A stretch of DNA of 64,000 nt from Corynebacterium accolens (GCF_023520795.1 NZ_CP046605.1:62001-126000); one strand, 5' to 3'. Positions 52,912 to 62,898 are shown, numbered from the stretch's first letter. A program made the numbers and translations. Notes: generated by a model from the sequence alone, not told the origin.

Positions 52912-54846
52912 ATGAAAGATCTTTATCAATTGGTCAATGGACCTTGGGTAGAAAATCACGTTGTCCCAGATGATCGCGGTGTGGATGGCACCTTCCACGC
53001 GCTGCGCGATGAAGCAGAAGAACTGGTTCATGACATCGTTAAAGATAACGATGGTCGCCCCGGCAAGCTCTATGCATCCTTCATGGATACTGAAGGCGTC
53101 AACAATGCCGGCATGGCCCCGCTGGATGCGGACCTTGACCGCCTGAGCGCTGCCGACCCCACGGAATTGGCGCACCGCCTGGGCGAGCTCGAGCGCGAGG
53201 GCGTGGGAGCGCCGGCGACGTTCTGGGTAGAAAAGGACTCCGGCTCGGAAGAAGCCGTGGCCTATATCGTGCAATCCGGGTTGGGCCTGCCGGATGAAGC
53301 CTACTACCGCGAAGAAGCGCACGCGGAAACCCTGGCCGCCTACGAAAAGCACGTGGCCGAGATGCTGGGCTTTATCGAGCCCACCCGCCTATTTGGCCTC
53401 GGCACCGAGGTTGCAGCCGAGCGCATCGTGGGCTTGGAAAAGGAACTGGCGGCCGGTCACTGGGACGTGGTTTCTACCCGCGATGCGGTAAAGACCAATA
53501 ACCCGTGCGAGTTTTCTGAGCTGCCCTCCATCACCCAAGCTTTGCTGGCCGGTGGAAAGCTGCCGGAGCACCGCGTGGTCAATATGATGCCGTCCTACCT
53601 GGAGCACTTGGAAAAGCTCTTTACCGCTGACCGCATGGCCGATTGGCAGCTATGGGCCACCTGGCACATTCTGCGCTCCCGCGCGGCCCTCTTGCCGGAG
53701 GAAGTGGGCGCCAAGAACTTCGAGTTCTACGGCACCCGCCTTTCTGGTGCCACCCAGCAGCGCGACCGCTGGAAGCGCGCGGTGGGCCTGGCAGAAAGCC
53801 TGGTAGGAGAGGAAATTGGCAAGGAGTTCGTGGACGCGCACTTTCCAGAATCCTCCAAGCGCGAGATGGATGAGCTGGTGGACTACCTCATCGCCGCCTA
53901 CCGCGAGCGCATTTCCCAGTTGGAGTGGATGACCCCGCAGACCCGCGAGCGCGCCCTAGAAAAGCTCTCCCAATTCAAGGCCAAGATTGGTTTCCCCGAT
54001 ACCTGGCGCGATTACTCCGGGCTGGAGATTTCTGACCAAGGCGCGGATCTGATTGCTAATGCCCGCGCCGGGTCCGCCTTTTCCCACGACTATGAGCTGA
54101 CAAAGATTGGCAAACCCGCCAACCGCGATGAGTGGGTTACCACCCCGCAGACCGTCAACGCCTTCTATAACCCGGTGGTCAATGACATCACCTTCCCGGC
54201 CGCCATCCTGCGCCCGCCGTTCTATAACCCGGATGCGGATGCCGCTGAGAACTTCGGCGCCATTGGCTCTGTCATTGGGCACGAAATTGGCCACGGCTTT
54301 GATGACCAGGGCTCGCAATTCGATGGCCAGGGCAACCTGAACTCCTGGTGGTCCGATGAAGATCGCGCGGATTTTGAGGCGCTTACGGCAAAGCTAGTGG
54401 AGCAATTCGATGGCCAGGTTCCCACGGTGCTAAAGGATGCCGGCACCGAATCTTCCGGCGTCAATGGCAAGTTCACCTTGGGTGAAAACATTGGTGACCT
54501 GGGCGGACTGGGCATTTCCGTGGTGGCTTACAAGAATTACTGCGCCGATAAGGGTATTGACCTGCTGGGCCAAGAAGAAGAATTTGTGGTCGACGGCGCA
54601 GAGCCGGAATTGGCCGAGCACACCTATAACGGCCTGCAGCGCTTCTTCTTGTCCTGGGCCCGCGTTTGGCGCACGGCCATCCGCCCGGAGATGGCGACCC
54701 AGTACCTAGCCATTGACCCGCACTCGCCCGCGGAGTTCCGCTGCAACCTCATCGCCGCGAATATCGCCGAGTTCTACGAGGCTTTCGACGTGGACAAAGA
54801 CTCCCCGATGTACCTGGCCCCTGAGGACCGCGTCACCATCTGGTAA
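52912..54846 (+). CDS. M13-family zinc metallopeptidase (PepO/neprilysin type)
   Basis: 644 residues, the usual size for cytosolic bacterial M13 enzymes. The zinc site HEIGHGFDDQGSQFDGQGN is near residue 460, and the third ligand plus catalytic Asp are in GENIGDLGGL near residue 527. The N-terminal half is the helical gate domain. No signal peptide or membrane anchor. It cleaves small peptides. The ATG at 52912 is preferred to a GTG at 52903 because TACAGT ends seven bases before it (leaderless). Divergent from the anchored protein gene, with only 42 bases between the two start codons. Confidence 0.9.
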   Translation: MKDLYQLVNGPWVENHVVPDDRGVDGTFHALRDEAEELVHDIVKDNDGRPGKLYASFMDTEGVNNAGMAPLDADLDRLSAADPTELAHRLGELEREGVGAPATFWVEKDSGSEEAVAYIVQSGLGLPDEAYYREEAHAETLAAYEKHVAEMLGFIEPTRLFGLGTEVAAERIVGLEKELAAGHWDVVSTRDAVKTNNPCEFSELPSITQALLAGGKLPEHRVVNMMPSYLEHLEKLFTADRMADWQLWATWHILRSRAALLPEEVGAKNFEFYGTRLSGATQQRDRWKRAVGLAESLVGEEIGKEFVDAHFPESSKREMDELVDYLIAAYRERISQLEWMTPQTRERALEKLSQFKAKIGFPDTWRDYSGLEISDQGADLIANARAGSAFSHDYELTKIGKPANRDEWVTTPQTVNAFYNPVVNDITFPAAILRPPFYNPDADAAENFGAIGSVIGHEIGHGFDDQGSQFDGQGNLNSWWSDEDRADFEALTAKLVEQFDGQVPTVLKDAGTESSGVNGKFTLGENIGDLGGLGISVVAYKNYCADKGIDLLGQEEEFVVDGAEPELAEHTYNGLQRFFLSWARVWRTAIRPEMATQYLAIDPHSPAEFRCNLIAANIAEFYEAFDVDKDSPMYLAPEDRVTIW

Positions 54847-54904
54847 AACGGTTCTCCCCCGAGCCCACCTTGTGCGCATCATGTGCACGCGTAGGCTCGG
54901 GGAT

Positions 54905-55783
54905 ATGACTGATGCACACGATAAAGATCCGCACCGGCCGCTAGAGCCCGGCCAAGAATGGCGCATCGGCGGGCAAGACCGCCAGATGAGCGAGGAAGAA
55001 CAGCTAGAGCAGCTGGTTTCTTATATCGACGCCCATTATGAGACGCCGGATTTCCGCCCGCCTTGGGCCGGCGGTGGCTCGCCGGAGGCGGACCAGTATT
55101 GCGCACTGTTGCCAGACCGCATCACCCACGCCGCCATGATGGTTCTGGGCACCGGAGTTAATCATGCGCTGCCCGGCACGGCGTTTACGGACGGCATTAC
55201 CGTAGAATCCGCCGAGGTCGGCGCCATTTTTCGCCCCTCTGAGCCCACCGGCCGGTGGGCGGTATCGCTGCACTCCGGCGGCTGGTGGCGCGGCGATGGC
55301 AAGGCGCTGGAAATGCAGTGGCGCCCCGAAGTTGCCGCCGCCGCGCAGCTATCCGGCACCACGATCATTGACGTGGATTATCCGCTCGCGCCGGAGCATA
55401 CGGTCAAAGACATGGTCGCGGCGGTCAACCGCGCCATTGATTACGCCCGCGAGCAGGGCGCCTCCCACGTCACCACGTGGGGATATTCTTCCGGCGGTGC
55501 ATTGGCAGCGCTCGCGCCTGCCGATGCCCTCTTGCTCACCTTCCCCGATTTCGGCGCTCTGGCCAACCTGCCGGAGGACTACCGCGTGGGCTATAAGCTG
55601 CCTAAACAATTCCCCGAGACCTTCGTGCAGACCGCGACCGAGGACGAGGTAGCCGATCGCGTCCACATCCCGCAGGCGCACGAGCGCGATTATGTCTCGA
55701 CCCACCGCGTATCCACCCCGGCCGTGGCGCGCCAACGGGTGCAGGATGCAGCCGAATTTTTGCGCGGTGAGCTGGCGCAATAG
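54905..55783 (+). CDS. Alpha/beta-hydrolase (esterase type)
   Basis: 292 residues from ATG 54905. TAGGCT at 54892-54897 ends seven bases before it; the frame stays open to 54713 inside the M13 gene, which is rejected. Esterase motifs: LHSGGWWRG in place of the HGGG oxyanion loop and GYSSGG as the nucleophile elbow, with a DVDYPLAPEH segment typical of the hormone-sensitive-lipase-like group. The His at HEHxx is not sure. The N-terminus is acidic and the protein cytosolic. Substrate unknown. Confidence 0.82.
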   Translation: MTDAHDKDPHRPLEPGQEWRIGGQDRQMSEEEQLEQLVSYIDAHYETPDFRPPWAGGGSPEADQYCALLPDRITHAAMMVLGTGVNHALPGTAFTDGITVESAEVGAIFRPSEPTGRWAVSLHSGGWWRGDGKALEMQWRPEVAAAAQLSGTTIIDVDYPLAPEHTVKDMVAAVNRAIDYAREQGASHVTTWGYSSGGALAALAPADALLLTFPDFGALANLPEDYRVGYKLPKQFPETFVQTATEDEVADRVHIPQAHERDYVSTHRVSTPAVARQRVQDAAEFLRGELAQ

Positions 55784-55848
55784 ATTAAGGCTCCATTATT
55801 TCAGCGATAATCGGGAACTTATGCCAATAAGGCTGCGACTAGTGAGCC

Positions 55849-57303
55849 ATGAAGACTACAACTCATGGTGCGCTATCGCGCCTGCATAAGTTTGCCGGCG
55901 TGATCGTCGCGCCGTTCCTCATTGTTGCCGCGCTCAGCGGCTTCTTCTACGCGCTCGCGCCCACCCTTGAGCAGTGGGTGTACCACGATGAAATCACCGC
56001 CACCGCGCAGGGCAGCCCGCGCAGCTTGGACGATCAGATCGCCGCGGCGCAGCGCCAACACCCCGGCGCTGCGGTGGCCGCGGTGGAGGCGTCTGAAGAT
56101 CCAGAAGAGACCACCCGCGTGCTGTTCACGGATCCAGATGCTAAGAGCCCTAGCTACACCCATGCGGTATTCGTTGATCCAGTAGACCTGCGCATTACCG
56201 GCGAAGAACAACAATACGGAGGCTCGCGGGCGCTGCCACTGCGCACGTGGCTATCCAACGGCCACCGCACCCTGTGGCTGGGCGAGCCCGGCCGCATCTA
56301 TGCGGAGCTCGCTGCGTCCTGGCTCGGTGCGCTGACGATCGCCGGTGTCTATCTGTGGCTCAAGCGCAGGAAGAAAACCCAGAAGAAAAACAATAAGGCG
56401 CTGCGGGTGCACGCCCGCTTGGGCAGCTGGTTGCTGCCCGGTTTCCTATTCCTCACCATCACCGGCTTGACCTGGTCGATGGTTGCCGGCAGCAATATTG
56501 GCAAGGTGCGCGAGGAGCTCAACTGGAAGGAACCGTCCGTGGCAACTTCTGTGGCAGAAGCCGGTGCCGGCACAGGGGCAGGCGAGGGTTCCGGCGCGCA
56601 TGCTGGCCACGAGGGCCACGGGGGTCACGAGGGCCACGGGGGTCACGAGGGCCACGCTGGGCATAGCAGTGGTGAGGTCACGGACAACGACGTGCTCGAG
56701 GGCGCGCAGACGGCCTTGTCCACCGCTCGCAGTGAGGGGCTTACCGGGGTGCTGCGGATGACCCCGCCGGAGCAGGTCGGCGATGCCTGGACGGTGCGCG
56801 AGGGGCGCGCGGCATACAAGCTGCGTAGCGATGCCGTCGCGGTAACCGCAGATGGCCGTGTCATCGACCGCATCAATTCGGCGGATTGGCCGCTGGCCGC
56901 CCGGCTTACCTCCTGGCTTATCCAATTGCACATGGGCACCCTCTTCGGCATCTACAGCCAGGTGGCCTTGGCCGCGCTGGCGTTGGGCCTTCTCGTCATC
57001 AGCATCGCCGGGCTGTGGATGTGGTGGAATAAGCCGCGCCGCCGCCTCCCCGAGCTAAAAATAACCCCCGCCGTGGTGGCAGGGGTTGTGATCTACTCGA
57101 TCATTGCGCCGCTATTTGGAGCATCGCTGCTCCTCTTCTTCGCCGGCGACTGGCTGGTACGTCGGCTGCGGCCCCAGTCCCGATCCCGGTCCCGGTCCGG
57201 CTCTCAGTCCGGACCGGGCCGCAGCAACGGGGACAGTGGGCCTACTGCTCGTCCTCGGGGCGAATCTTCATCTCGGATTCCTTCCACAGTCCAGAACGGG
57301 TAA
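55849..57303 (+). CDS. PepSY-domain membrane protein with a His/Gly-rich linker
   Basis: 484 residues, PepSY-associated membrane (PepSY_TM) architecture: a first helix at about residues 18-36, a PepSY-like exported part, helices near 152-170, 195-215, 365-390 and 405-428. A linker at about residues 245-275 consists of GHEGHGGHE units. Such proteins occur with iron or copper uptake systems; the His-rich stretch suggests metal binding at the outer face. The Ser/Arg-rich C-terminal tail is read from bases that are antisense to the 3' end of emb (62-base overlap), so the last ~20 residues are doubtful in function. Confidence 0.8.
   Translation: MKTTTHGALSRLHKFAGVIVAPFLIVAALSGFFYALAPTLEQWVYHDEITATAQGSPRSLDDQIAAAQRQHPGAAVAAVEASEDPEETTRVLFTDPDAKSPSYTHAVFVDPVDLRITGEEQQYGGSRALPLRTWLSNGHRTLWLGEPGRIYAELAASWLGALTIAGVYLWLKRRKKTQKKNNKALRVHARLGSWLLPGFLFLTITGLTWSMVAGSNIGKVREELNWKEPSVATSVAEAGAGTGAGEGSGAHAGHEGHGGHEGHGGHEGHAGHSSGEVTDNDVLEGAQTALSTARSEGLTGVLRMTPPEQVGDAWTVREGRAAYKLRSDAVAVTADGRVIDRINSADWPLAARLTSWLIQLHMGTLFGIYSQVALAALALGLLVISIAGLWMWWNKPRRRLPELKITPAVVAGVVIYSIIAPLFGASLLLFFAGDWLVRRLRPQSRSRSRSGSQSGPGRSNGDSGPTARPRGESSSRIPSTVQNG
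56592..56660 (+). repeat. In-frame tandem repeats encoding GHEGHGGHE
   Basis: Three imperfect 18-base units (GGCCACGAGGGCCACGGG type) in tandem within the PepSY-protein gene. Unit number could change without shifting the frame. Confidence 0.75.
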
Positions 57304-60300
57304 CGTCCTCGTAATCAATCTCCGCGTCGGCCGGGGTATTGCCCTGCGAATCGGTACGCAATTCGTACTTTTCAATGGCACCCCAGTCGCGCGCCCAATC
57401 GTTGTTGAGGTAGCTCGGGATTTCGTAGGAGTAGTTCACCGCTTCCGCGGTGGACATGGCGCCACCACCGGCGAAGGATTGGAACTCCGTGAGCGAGGTC
57501 TGCGCCGAGGCATCCGGCAGGATGCGGTACTCCGGAATCTCGGTCACGCCGGCGTAGTGGTCAAAGGTGCGCTGGCAGGGGAACTGCAGGGCCACCGCCC
57601 AGTCCAGCAAGGCTGGGGTTTCCTTGGGGAATTGGTTATTGATGGTGTCCAACTCCGGCACGCGCGGTGGGGTAAAGGCAATCCAGTCATCCTCGTCGGT
57701 GGAGTCATCCTTGGCCACGAGGCGAACCACGTTGGCATCGTCAGGCAGCTTATCCATCGGGATGCGCAGGTTGCGCCACTTGGGGGTTGCACCGACGGCG
57801 GACATCTCCTCTTCGCCCTTATTGCTGACGTTGCCATCCTCATCGATGGTGCCGTACTCCAAGGTGAGCTCCATGCCGTCTTGTTCCACGCCGTTGACGT
57901 CATGGTGGTAGATATTGCCGGCCGCAGAAACCGCGAGCACTGGGGTCTTCTCGGTTGCCTCCGGCAGGTTGTACCACTGCGTGGTCACCTGCGAGGTGGC
58001 CTCTTGGTCCTCTGAGTACGAGCCCAAGACCGGCACGGTGGTGTAGTCCAAGTTGAAGGGCAAATGCATGGTGGAGCCATTGACTCCTTCGGTGCCGCGC
58101 ACGCCGCCCTCAGAGGTATTAGTGGTCTCTCGGGCGTGCTCATCCTTTTTGCGCTTGGTCTCCTGCGAATCAGAGGAACCAGAAGAATCGGAGTCATCGC
58201 CGCCCAATTCGGTATCCGAGCCCGAGGTCGCGTCCTGCGAGGCAGAATCGGAGTCTCCCGAGCTGCCACCGATGGCACCAACGGAAGCAGAGTTCTGGTC
58301 TTCTGGCTCGATCGACTCGGGGATATTATTCGGCCCGAAGCCAGCGTGGGTCTCGTCCTCATTGATGAGCGAATCGCCCAAGCTACCGCTGACCGGAGTG
58401 AGGAAGGAGTCATTGGTATTGGTCTCCACCAAGGTCTCGTTGGCCAGCGAGCAGGTATCGCCGCGCAGGGACGCGAGGTTGCCCTTGCCCACGGAGTAGG
58501 AATCCGCCTGGGCGATGGTGGACTTGGCAAAAGAGGCCATGGAAAAAGCCACCACAATGGCGCAGGCTAGCGCGATGGGCGCGGACATGATGCCGGCCGA
58601 GCGCGATACCTTGGCCGCGGCGTCGTCCTTGAACTGTTCCACAGTGCCGTCTTCTTGCGCCTGCAGCTTGCGGTGATCGTGGCGCAGGGATTGCACCACG
58701 CCAACCGCGAGGACGACTAAAGAGATGGCCAGCAGGATCTTATTGGCCTCAACACCCTTGAACTGCACCGTGCGGTCCCACCACGGGATGCCGAAGGAGG
58801 AGACATACCACCATGCGTTCCAGCCCGCGAACGTTAGCGCGAGCAAGAAGATGACCGCCGCGATGCTGAAGGTGCGGGCGCGCGGCGAGTGCAGCGCAAA
58901 CCGGGAGAGGACCACGGCGGCGAGCGCGGCAATGACACCGGCTACTCCGGCATAGATGCCAAAGTGATGCGTCCACTTGGTTGGAGTGAACATGAGGAAG
59001 AACATGGACAGCGCCACGATGATGAGCAGGCGCTGGGTAGGGCCAACGGCGATGCCGCTGATCCGGCGATCCTTAATGACCGCCGCCGCAATAAGTGCCA
59101 GGCAAAACAGCATGGTAAATACAGCGAAACGGCGGGTCAGCGAGCCGTCCACGGATTCTTGGAAGAGCGTGGAGTAGCGGGCGTATTCCGAATACCACGG
59201 CAGCGACGGGCCGACCTCAGAGCGGACGCGGGTGGATTCCATGACATTGGCCAAGGTTTGATCCCCGAATGCTGCGACCATGATGGCGGTGCCAGACGCC
59301 AAGAATGGTGCGATGAGGGCAAGCCATCCGGTGGAGCCGCCGCCCATGGCGGGAACGCGCTCGCTCATGGCGCGGAAAAGGTGGGGCACGCTCACGAGGA
59401 AGACTCCGACTGCAAATAGGCCGGTTGGTCCAGCGGCCAGCGTCAGGGTAGCGGCGATGGTACCCACCGCGGCGGGCAAGAGGCGGCGCGTGGCGATGGA
59501 TCGCTCAAACGACGCCCAGGTCAGCATGACGCCGAAGGCCACGATCGGCTCCGGGCGAATGCCATTGTTATACGGCAGCCAGAAGGCTAGGAACATCAGC
59601 GCGGCCGTCCAGTGGCTAACGCGGCGCTTGTCGATGACCTCCCCAAACCGCGGCAGCATTTCGCGCGAGAGGATAAACCAGGTGATAAGACCTGCAATCA
59701 AGCCCGGCAGGCGCACAAAGACGGACGCGGTGGAGATTTGGGACAGCAGCGCGACGAGGTCGTAATACGGCGCACCGAAAGGCGCCTCGGGCACGCCGTA
59801 CCAGCGGTAATAGTTGGCCATGTAGGTGGCGTTATCGAAGACGCGGCTCATGGAGAAGATGAAGCCATCGTCCGAGGTATTGGCGCCGAAGATGTACCAG
59901 AATCCCAAGATGGCGGCGACCACGCCATCAAGCGGGCGCACCTTCTTCCACGATTCCGGCATGAATTTCAACCGGCGGCCATCAAGCCGGTCGATGCGCC
60001 AGAGGCAGTAGAGGGACACAATGACCATGACGGCGCCCAGCCACATGGCGATGGTTTTAATCGGCGAAGGCGAAGAGGTAAACCGCGAGTTGATATCGAC
60101 GTGGACATTGAGGCCATCATCAACCAAACGCTGCACGTCGGCCTTATCGTCCAATTCGGTATAGACGCCGGTTACCTGCGGGCGCAGATCGTCGTCGGTG
60201 GTCTTCTTATGCTTGCCCACGCTGACGGTGGTGCCGTCGCCGGTGGCGGAGATCTTGAGCTTGGCGGCATCGTCAAGCTGCGCTACCTCCTTGGCGTTGA

Positions 60301-60703
60301 GGGTAAGCAGCACCTCATCGAGCGAGACGACGGATAAGCCGTCATCGTTGGCGCGGACGAAGAGCCCGCGGTTCGAGGCCTTCTTTGACTCCGGCGGCAC
60401 GGTGCCGTAGACCATGTTCTGGCCATCGCGCAGCTCATTGACCGCGGACATGGGGATGGTGGCCTCTAGCGACTCGGGAGCCACGGAGATAAGCGGTGCG
60501 TTGATGGATTGCACCAAATCATGCTGCGGCCAATCATAAGACGACTGGGTCTGATCCACCGGCAGCAGCGGGGTGGCTATAAAACACAAGAAGCCAATCA
60601 ATCCGGCAATGATCGCCGTCCACCGCAACCCCTTAGGGGCGGTGGAAAAGCTCAAGCCGGAAGATCTCGCTTTATTCGAATTCACAGTTAGGCTATCTGA
60701 CAC
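57242..60703 (-). CDS. emb: Arabinosyltransferase Emb (indispensable arabinan polymerase)
   Basis: 1153 residues, a GT-C-fold membrane glycosyltransferase with about 13-15 helices. The modified metal-binding motif DD appears in SDDGFIFSMSRVF near residue 277, in the first large loop's boundary. The C-terminal ~350 residues are extracytoplasmic with carbohydrate-binding modules. It adds arabinofuranose from decaprenylphosphoryl arabinose to the galactan; it is the ethambutol target of the group. A Ser/Asp-rich insertion occupies residues ~811-854. Start GTG at 60703, without a visible ribosome site. It follows aftA after 74 bases containing a 6-bp hairpin (60746-60763). Confidence 0.95.
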   Translation of the reverse strand: MSDSLTVNSNKARSSGLSFSTAPKGLRWTAIIAGLIGFLCFIATPLLPVDQTQSSYDWPQHDLVQSINAPLISVAPESLEATIPMSAVNELRDGQNMVYGTVPPESKKASNRGLFVRANDDGLSVVSLDEVLLTLNAKEVAQLDDAAKLKISATGDGTTVSVGKHKKTTDDDLRPQVTGVYTELDDKADVQRLVDDGLNVHVDINSRFTSSPSPIKTIAMWLGAVMVIVSLYCLWRIDRLDGRRLKFMPESWKKVRPLDGVVAAILGFWYIFGANTSDDGFIFSMSRVFDNATYMANYYRWYGVPEAPFGAPYYDLVALLSQISTASVFVRLPGLIAGLITWFILSREMLPRFGEVIDKRRVSHWTAALMFLAFWLPYNNGIRPEPIVAFGVMLTWASFERSIATRRLLPAAVGTIAATLTLAAGPTGLFAVGVFLVSVPHLFRAMSERVPAMGGGSTGWLALIAPFLASGTAIMVAAFGDQTLANVMESTRVRSEVGPSLPWYSEYARYSTLFQESVDGSLTRRFAVFTMLFCLALIAAAVIKDRRISGIAVGPTQRLLIIVALSMFFLMFTPTKWTHHFGIYAGVAGVIAALAAVVLSRFALHSPRARTFSIAAVIFLLALTFAGWNAWWYVSSFGIPWWDRTVQFKGVEANKILLAISLVVLAVGVVQSLRHDHRKLQAQEDGTVEQFKDDAAAKVSRSAGIMSAPIALACAIVVAFSMASFAKSTIAQADSYSVGKGNLASLRGDTCSLANETLVETNTNDSFLTPVSGSLGDSLINEDETHAGFGPNNIPESIEPEDQNSASVGAIGGSSGDSDSASQDATSGSDTELGGDDSDSSGSSDSQETKRKKDEHARETTNTSEGGVRGTEGVNGSTMHLPFNLDYTTVPVLGSYSEDQEATSQVTTQWYNLPEATEKTPVLAVSAAGNIYHHDVNGVEQDGMELTLEYGTIDEDGNVSNKGEEEMSAVGATPKWRNLRIPMDKLPDDANVVRLVAKDDSTDEDDWIAFTPPRVPELDTINNQFPKETPALLDWAVALQFPCQRTFDHYAGVTEIPEYRILPDASAQTSLTEFQSFAGGGAMSTAEAVNYSYEIPSYLNNDWARDWGAIEKYELRTDSQGNTPADAEIDYEDVTRSGLWKESEMKIRPEDEQ

Positions 60704-60777
60704 GGCGATTAGTGTACGTCAGATACGCCCTACTTCTTGGGTGCACGCCCGATAACACGGGCGAAGTGTGGGTGAAC

Positions 60778-62754
60778 TTACTGGGTTCGTACCGCTGTTA
60801 CGAAAGGACCGGTTTGTTTGAGCTCCCAGCCCTTGTCAAAAACCTCGGCGTTGAAAAAGACCGCGCGGAAGCGAATATTGGGCTGGTTGGGATAAATATC
60901 CTCGGCCAAGTGCAGCTTGTAACCGTCGTCCTTATTGTCCAGATCGCCGCGGAAAATCATGACATCTGGCCCGCGCCATGGGGTGGAATCCAGCGACTCC
61001 TTGAATTCCTCTGGGGTTTGCTCCCAGGAGTCATTCGCCCAGGTTTCAATCTGGTCATTGCGGGTCGTAAACTCGCCCAGCGGATTGGCATAGTGGCTGG
61101 TAAAGGCGTTAAAACCCCAGTACGGGTAGTAGGCCATGAATGTCTTTTCATCCGTGAGGACCACGGTTTCATTGGCGGTATAGCCCTGGTCCTGGATGAA
61201 GTTGTGGATATCTAGGTAGTGGTGGGAGGAATCGCTGGTAAAGCGGTCCCCACGCTCACCGTAACCATCGGTATCGCGGTAGGCGTAGTCGATGGCATCC
61301 TCATTTTCCTCCGGGATCTGCTGGGCATAGAACACACCCGCCAGCGTCAAAATGACGCCGAAGACGGCGGTCAGACGCTTATTGCCCGCGCTGGAGAAGC
61401 TAGCGGGGTACAGGCGGTGGATGCCAACGGTGCGCACCTCCCCTAGGGCGAGGATGCCGGCGGTGGCAAAGAGCAGCACCACGATGACCTCGAGGCGGAA
61501 GCTCAGCAGCGTGGTGCCGGCCAGGGTCACCACCATGGATAAGATGATCCACCCGTAGATGCCGATGAGGGCAAGGCCGAGCGCGCGCATCTCCGTGTTT
61601 TGCAGGCGCATGACGATGTAGACCAGGCCGACCAAGCAGAGGAATCCGACGATGCTCAAGGACAAGAAGGGCACCGGTATCTGCGTGCCTTCTTCCGGCA
61701 GGTAGTGCTGCGCGGTGGTCTGCAGCGGGGCAGAGGAGTGCAGTACGCTCCAGAGATAGGGTGCCCATGCGATGAGCGCGATGGCGATAGAAATAACCGC
61801 GATGATGATAAGGCGGATAAGAGGGCGCCACGTGCGCTCATAGAATGCGGTAAATACCGCAATGAGGCTTACGACGGTAAGCGCGGCCGCACCAGTAAAT
61901 AGCGTGTAGAACGTGGCGGAAATGCCCAGGTACAGCGCCACCGCAAGGGTGGATAAGCGCGATCCCTGGAAAGCCCTAGCGCTCAAGACCGCAATGGCCG
62001 GGATGCCCATGGCGATAACGGCAGAGTATGGCTCTTCCGCCGCAATGGTGAGCGTGACGGCGGTGGTGGTCAGCGCGATTGCGGTTCCCACGGGCAGGGA
62101 CTTAGTGAGGTGCTGCCAGATGGGAACGAGGATGCAGCCTGCTACCGCGATGGAAATTAGCGACCAGGGCTGGTAGACCTCCCAGCCTGGGACTCCGAGC
62201 AACGAGCCGAGGCGCCCGCCCAGCCAGAACCAGCCCAACGGGTAGAAGGTGGGCATGTCCAGGTAGTTCATGTCCGCATAGCCCATTTGATCCACCGAGC
62301 GGGTAAGGAACTGGGTGCGGAATGCTTGGTCCACCTGTACGCCATCGAGCCACAAGCGCGAAGCAGAAAGCGGCAGGCCGATAGACGCGAGGGTGAGAAG
62401 GGCCGGCGATAGGTAGGTCACCGCGTACGTCACCCACGTGCGCCACCGCGGCCTGGAGAAAGTCTCCTTGTAGTGGTCATAAATCCACCACACGCTAAAT
62501 CCACCGGCTAGAACCAAGGTGATGACGACGCCGACGGTAGATAGCGCGCGGGTGACCATGGAGGTATTAAAGGACGGCAGGGATACCGCCTTGAAAGCAT
62601 ACCAACCAAGGAGGGTGACGATGCCGCCACCGAGGGCGGCGAAAAGGATACCCAGCAGGGTAGAGCGGTGGGGGAGTGCATCTGCGTGATACGCGGTGGT
62701 GCGATTCTTCTCGCTCGCTGGAGCTTTTTGGGAAGGCGTAGCTGGGCTTGTCAT
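60778..62754 (-). CDS. aftA: Galactan arabinofuranosyltransferase AftA
   Basis: 658 residues from ATG 62754 (AAAGGG upstream; an in-frame start at 62784 is less likely). About eleven helices of the GT-C fold in the first 450 residues, with the acidic pair in LDGVQVDQAF in the first extracellular loop near residue 110. The C-terminal ~190 residues are extracytoplasmic (YLDIHNFIQDQGYTANETVV). It attaches the first arabinofuranose residues to the galactan from decaprenylphosphoryl arabinose, before Emb extends them. It sits between dprE2 and emb in the conserved order. Position and size leave little doubt. Confidence 0.92.
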   Translation of the reverse strand: MTSPATPSQKAPASEKNRTTAYHADALPHRSTLLGILFAALGGGIVTLLGWYAFKAVSLPSFNTSMVTRALSTVGVVITLVLAGGFSVWWIYDHYKETFSRPRWRTWVTYAVTYLSPALLTLASIGLPLSASRLWLDGVQVDQAFRTQFLTRSVDQMGYADMNYLDMPTFYPLGWFWLGGRLGSLLGVPGWEVYQPWSLISIAVAGCILVPIWQHLTKSLPVGTAIALTTTAVTLTIAAEEPYSAVIAMGIPAIAVLSARAFQGSRLSTLAVALYLGISATFYTLFTGAAALTVVSLIAVFTAFYERTWRPLIRLIIIAVISIAIALIAWAPYLWSVLHSSAPLQTTAQHYLPEEGTQIPVPFLSLSIVGFLCLVGLVYIVMRLQNTEMRALGLALIGIYGWIILSMVVTLAGTTLLSFRLEVIVVLLFATAGILALGEVRTVGIHRLYPASFSSAGNKRLTAVFGVILTLAGVFYAQQIPEENEDAIDYAYRDTDGYGERGDRFTSDSSHHYLDIHNFIQDQGYTANETVVLTDEKTFMAYYPYWGFNAFTSHYANPLGEFTTRNDQIETWANDSWEQTPEEFKESLDSTPWRGPDVMIFRGDLDNKDDGYKLHLAEDIYPNQPNIRFRAVFFNAEVFDKGWELKQTGPFVTAVRTQ

Positions 62755-62831
62755 GCCCTTTAGTTTCGCATACCTTAATCCCACTTCTGGGATAAGGCGC
62801 GGTGTGAGCTGGCTTATTAACTAGCAAAGTG

Positions 62832-62863
62832 CGCAGGGCCGCGGGCCTTTTAGGGGCCCTGCG
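62832..62863. terminator. Hairpin between dprE2 and aftA
   Basis: CGCAGGGCC at 62832-62840 pairs with GGCCCTGCG at 62855-62863. No T-run follows in either direction, so it may be a processing or pausing structure instead of a full terminator. Confidence 0.45.
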
Positions 62864-62898
62864 TACCCTGCGCGCTGCGAGGCACGCCGGAACCGCGG

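Noticed and set aside
52870-53352. N-terminal extension of the membrane-anchored protein
   Set aside because: Antisense to the M13 peptidase; the hydrophobic signal segment begins right after ATG 52869.
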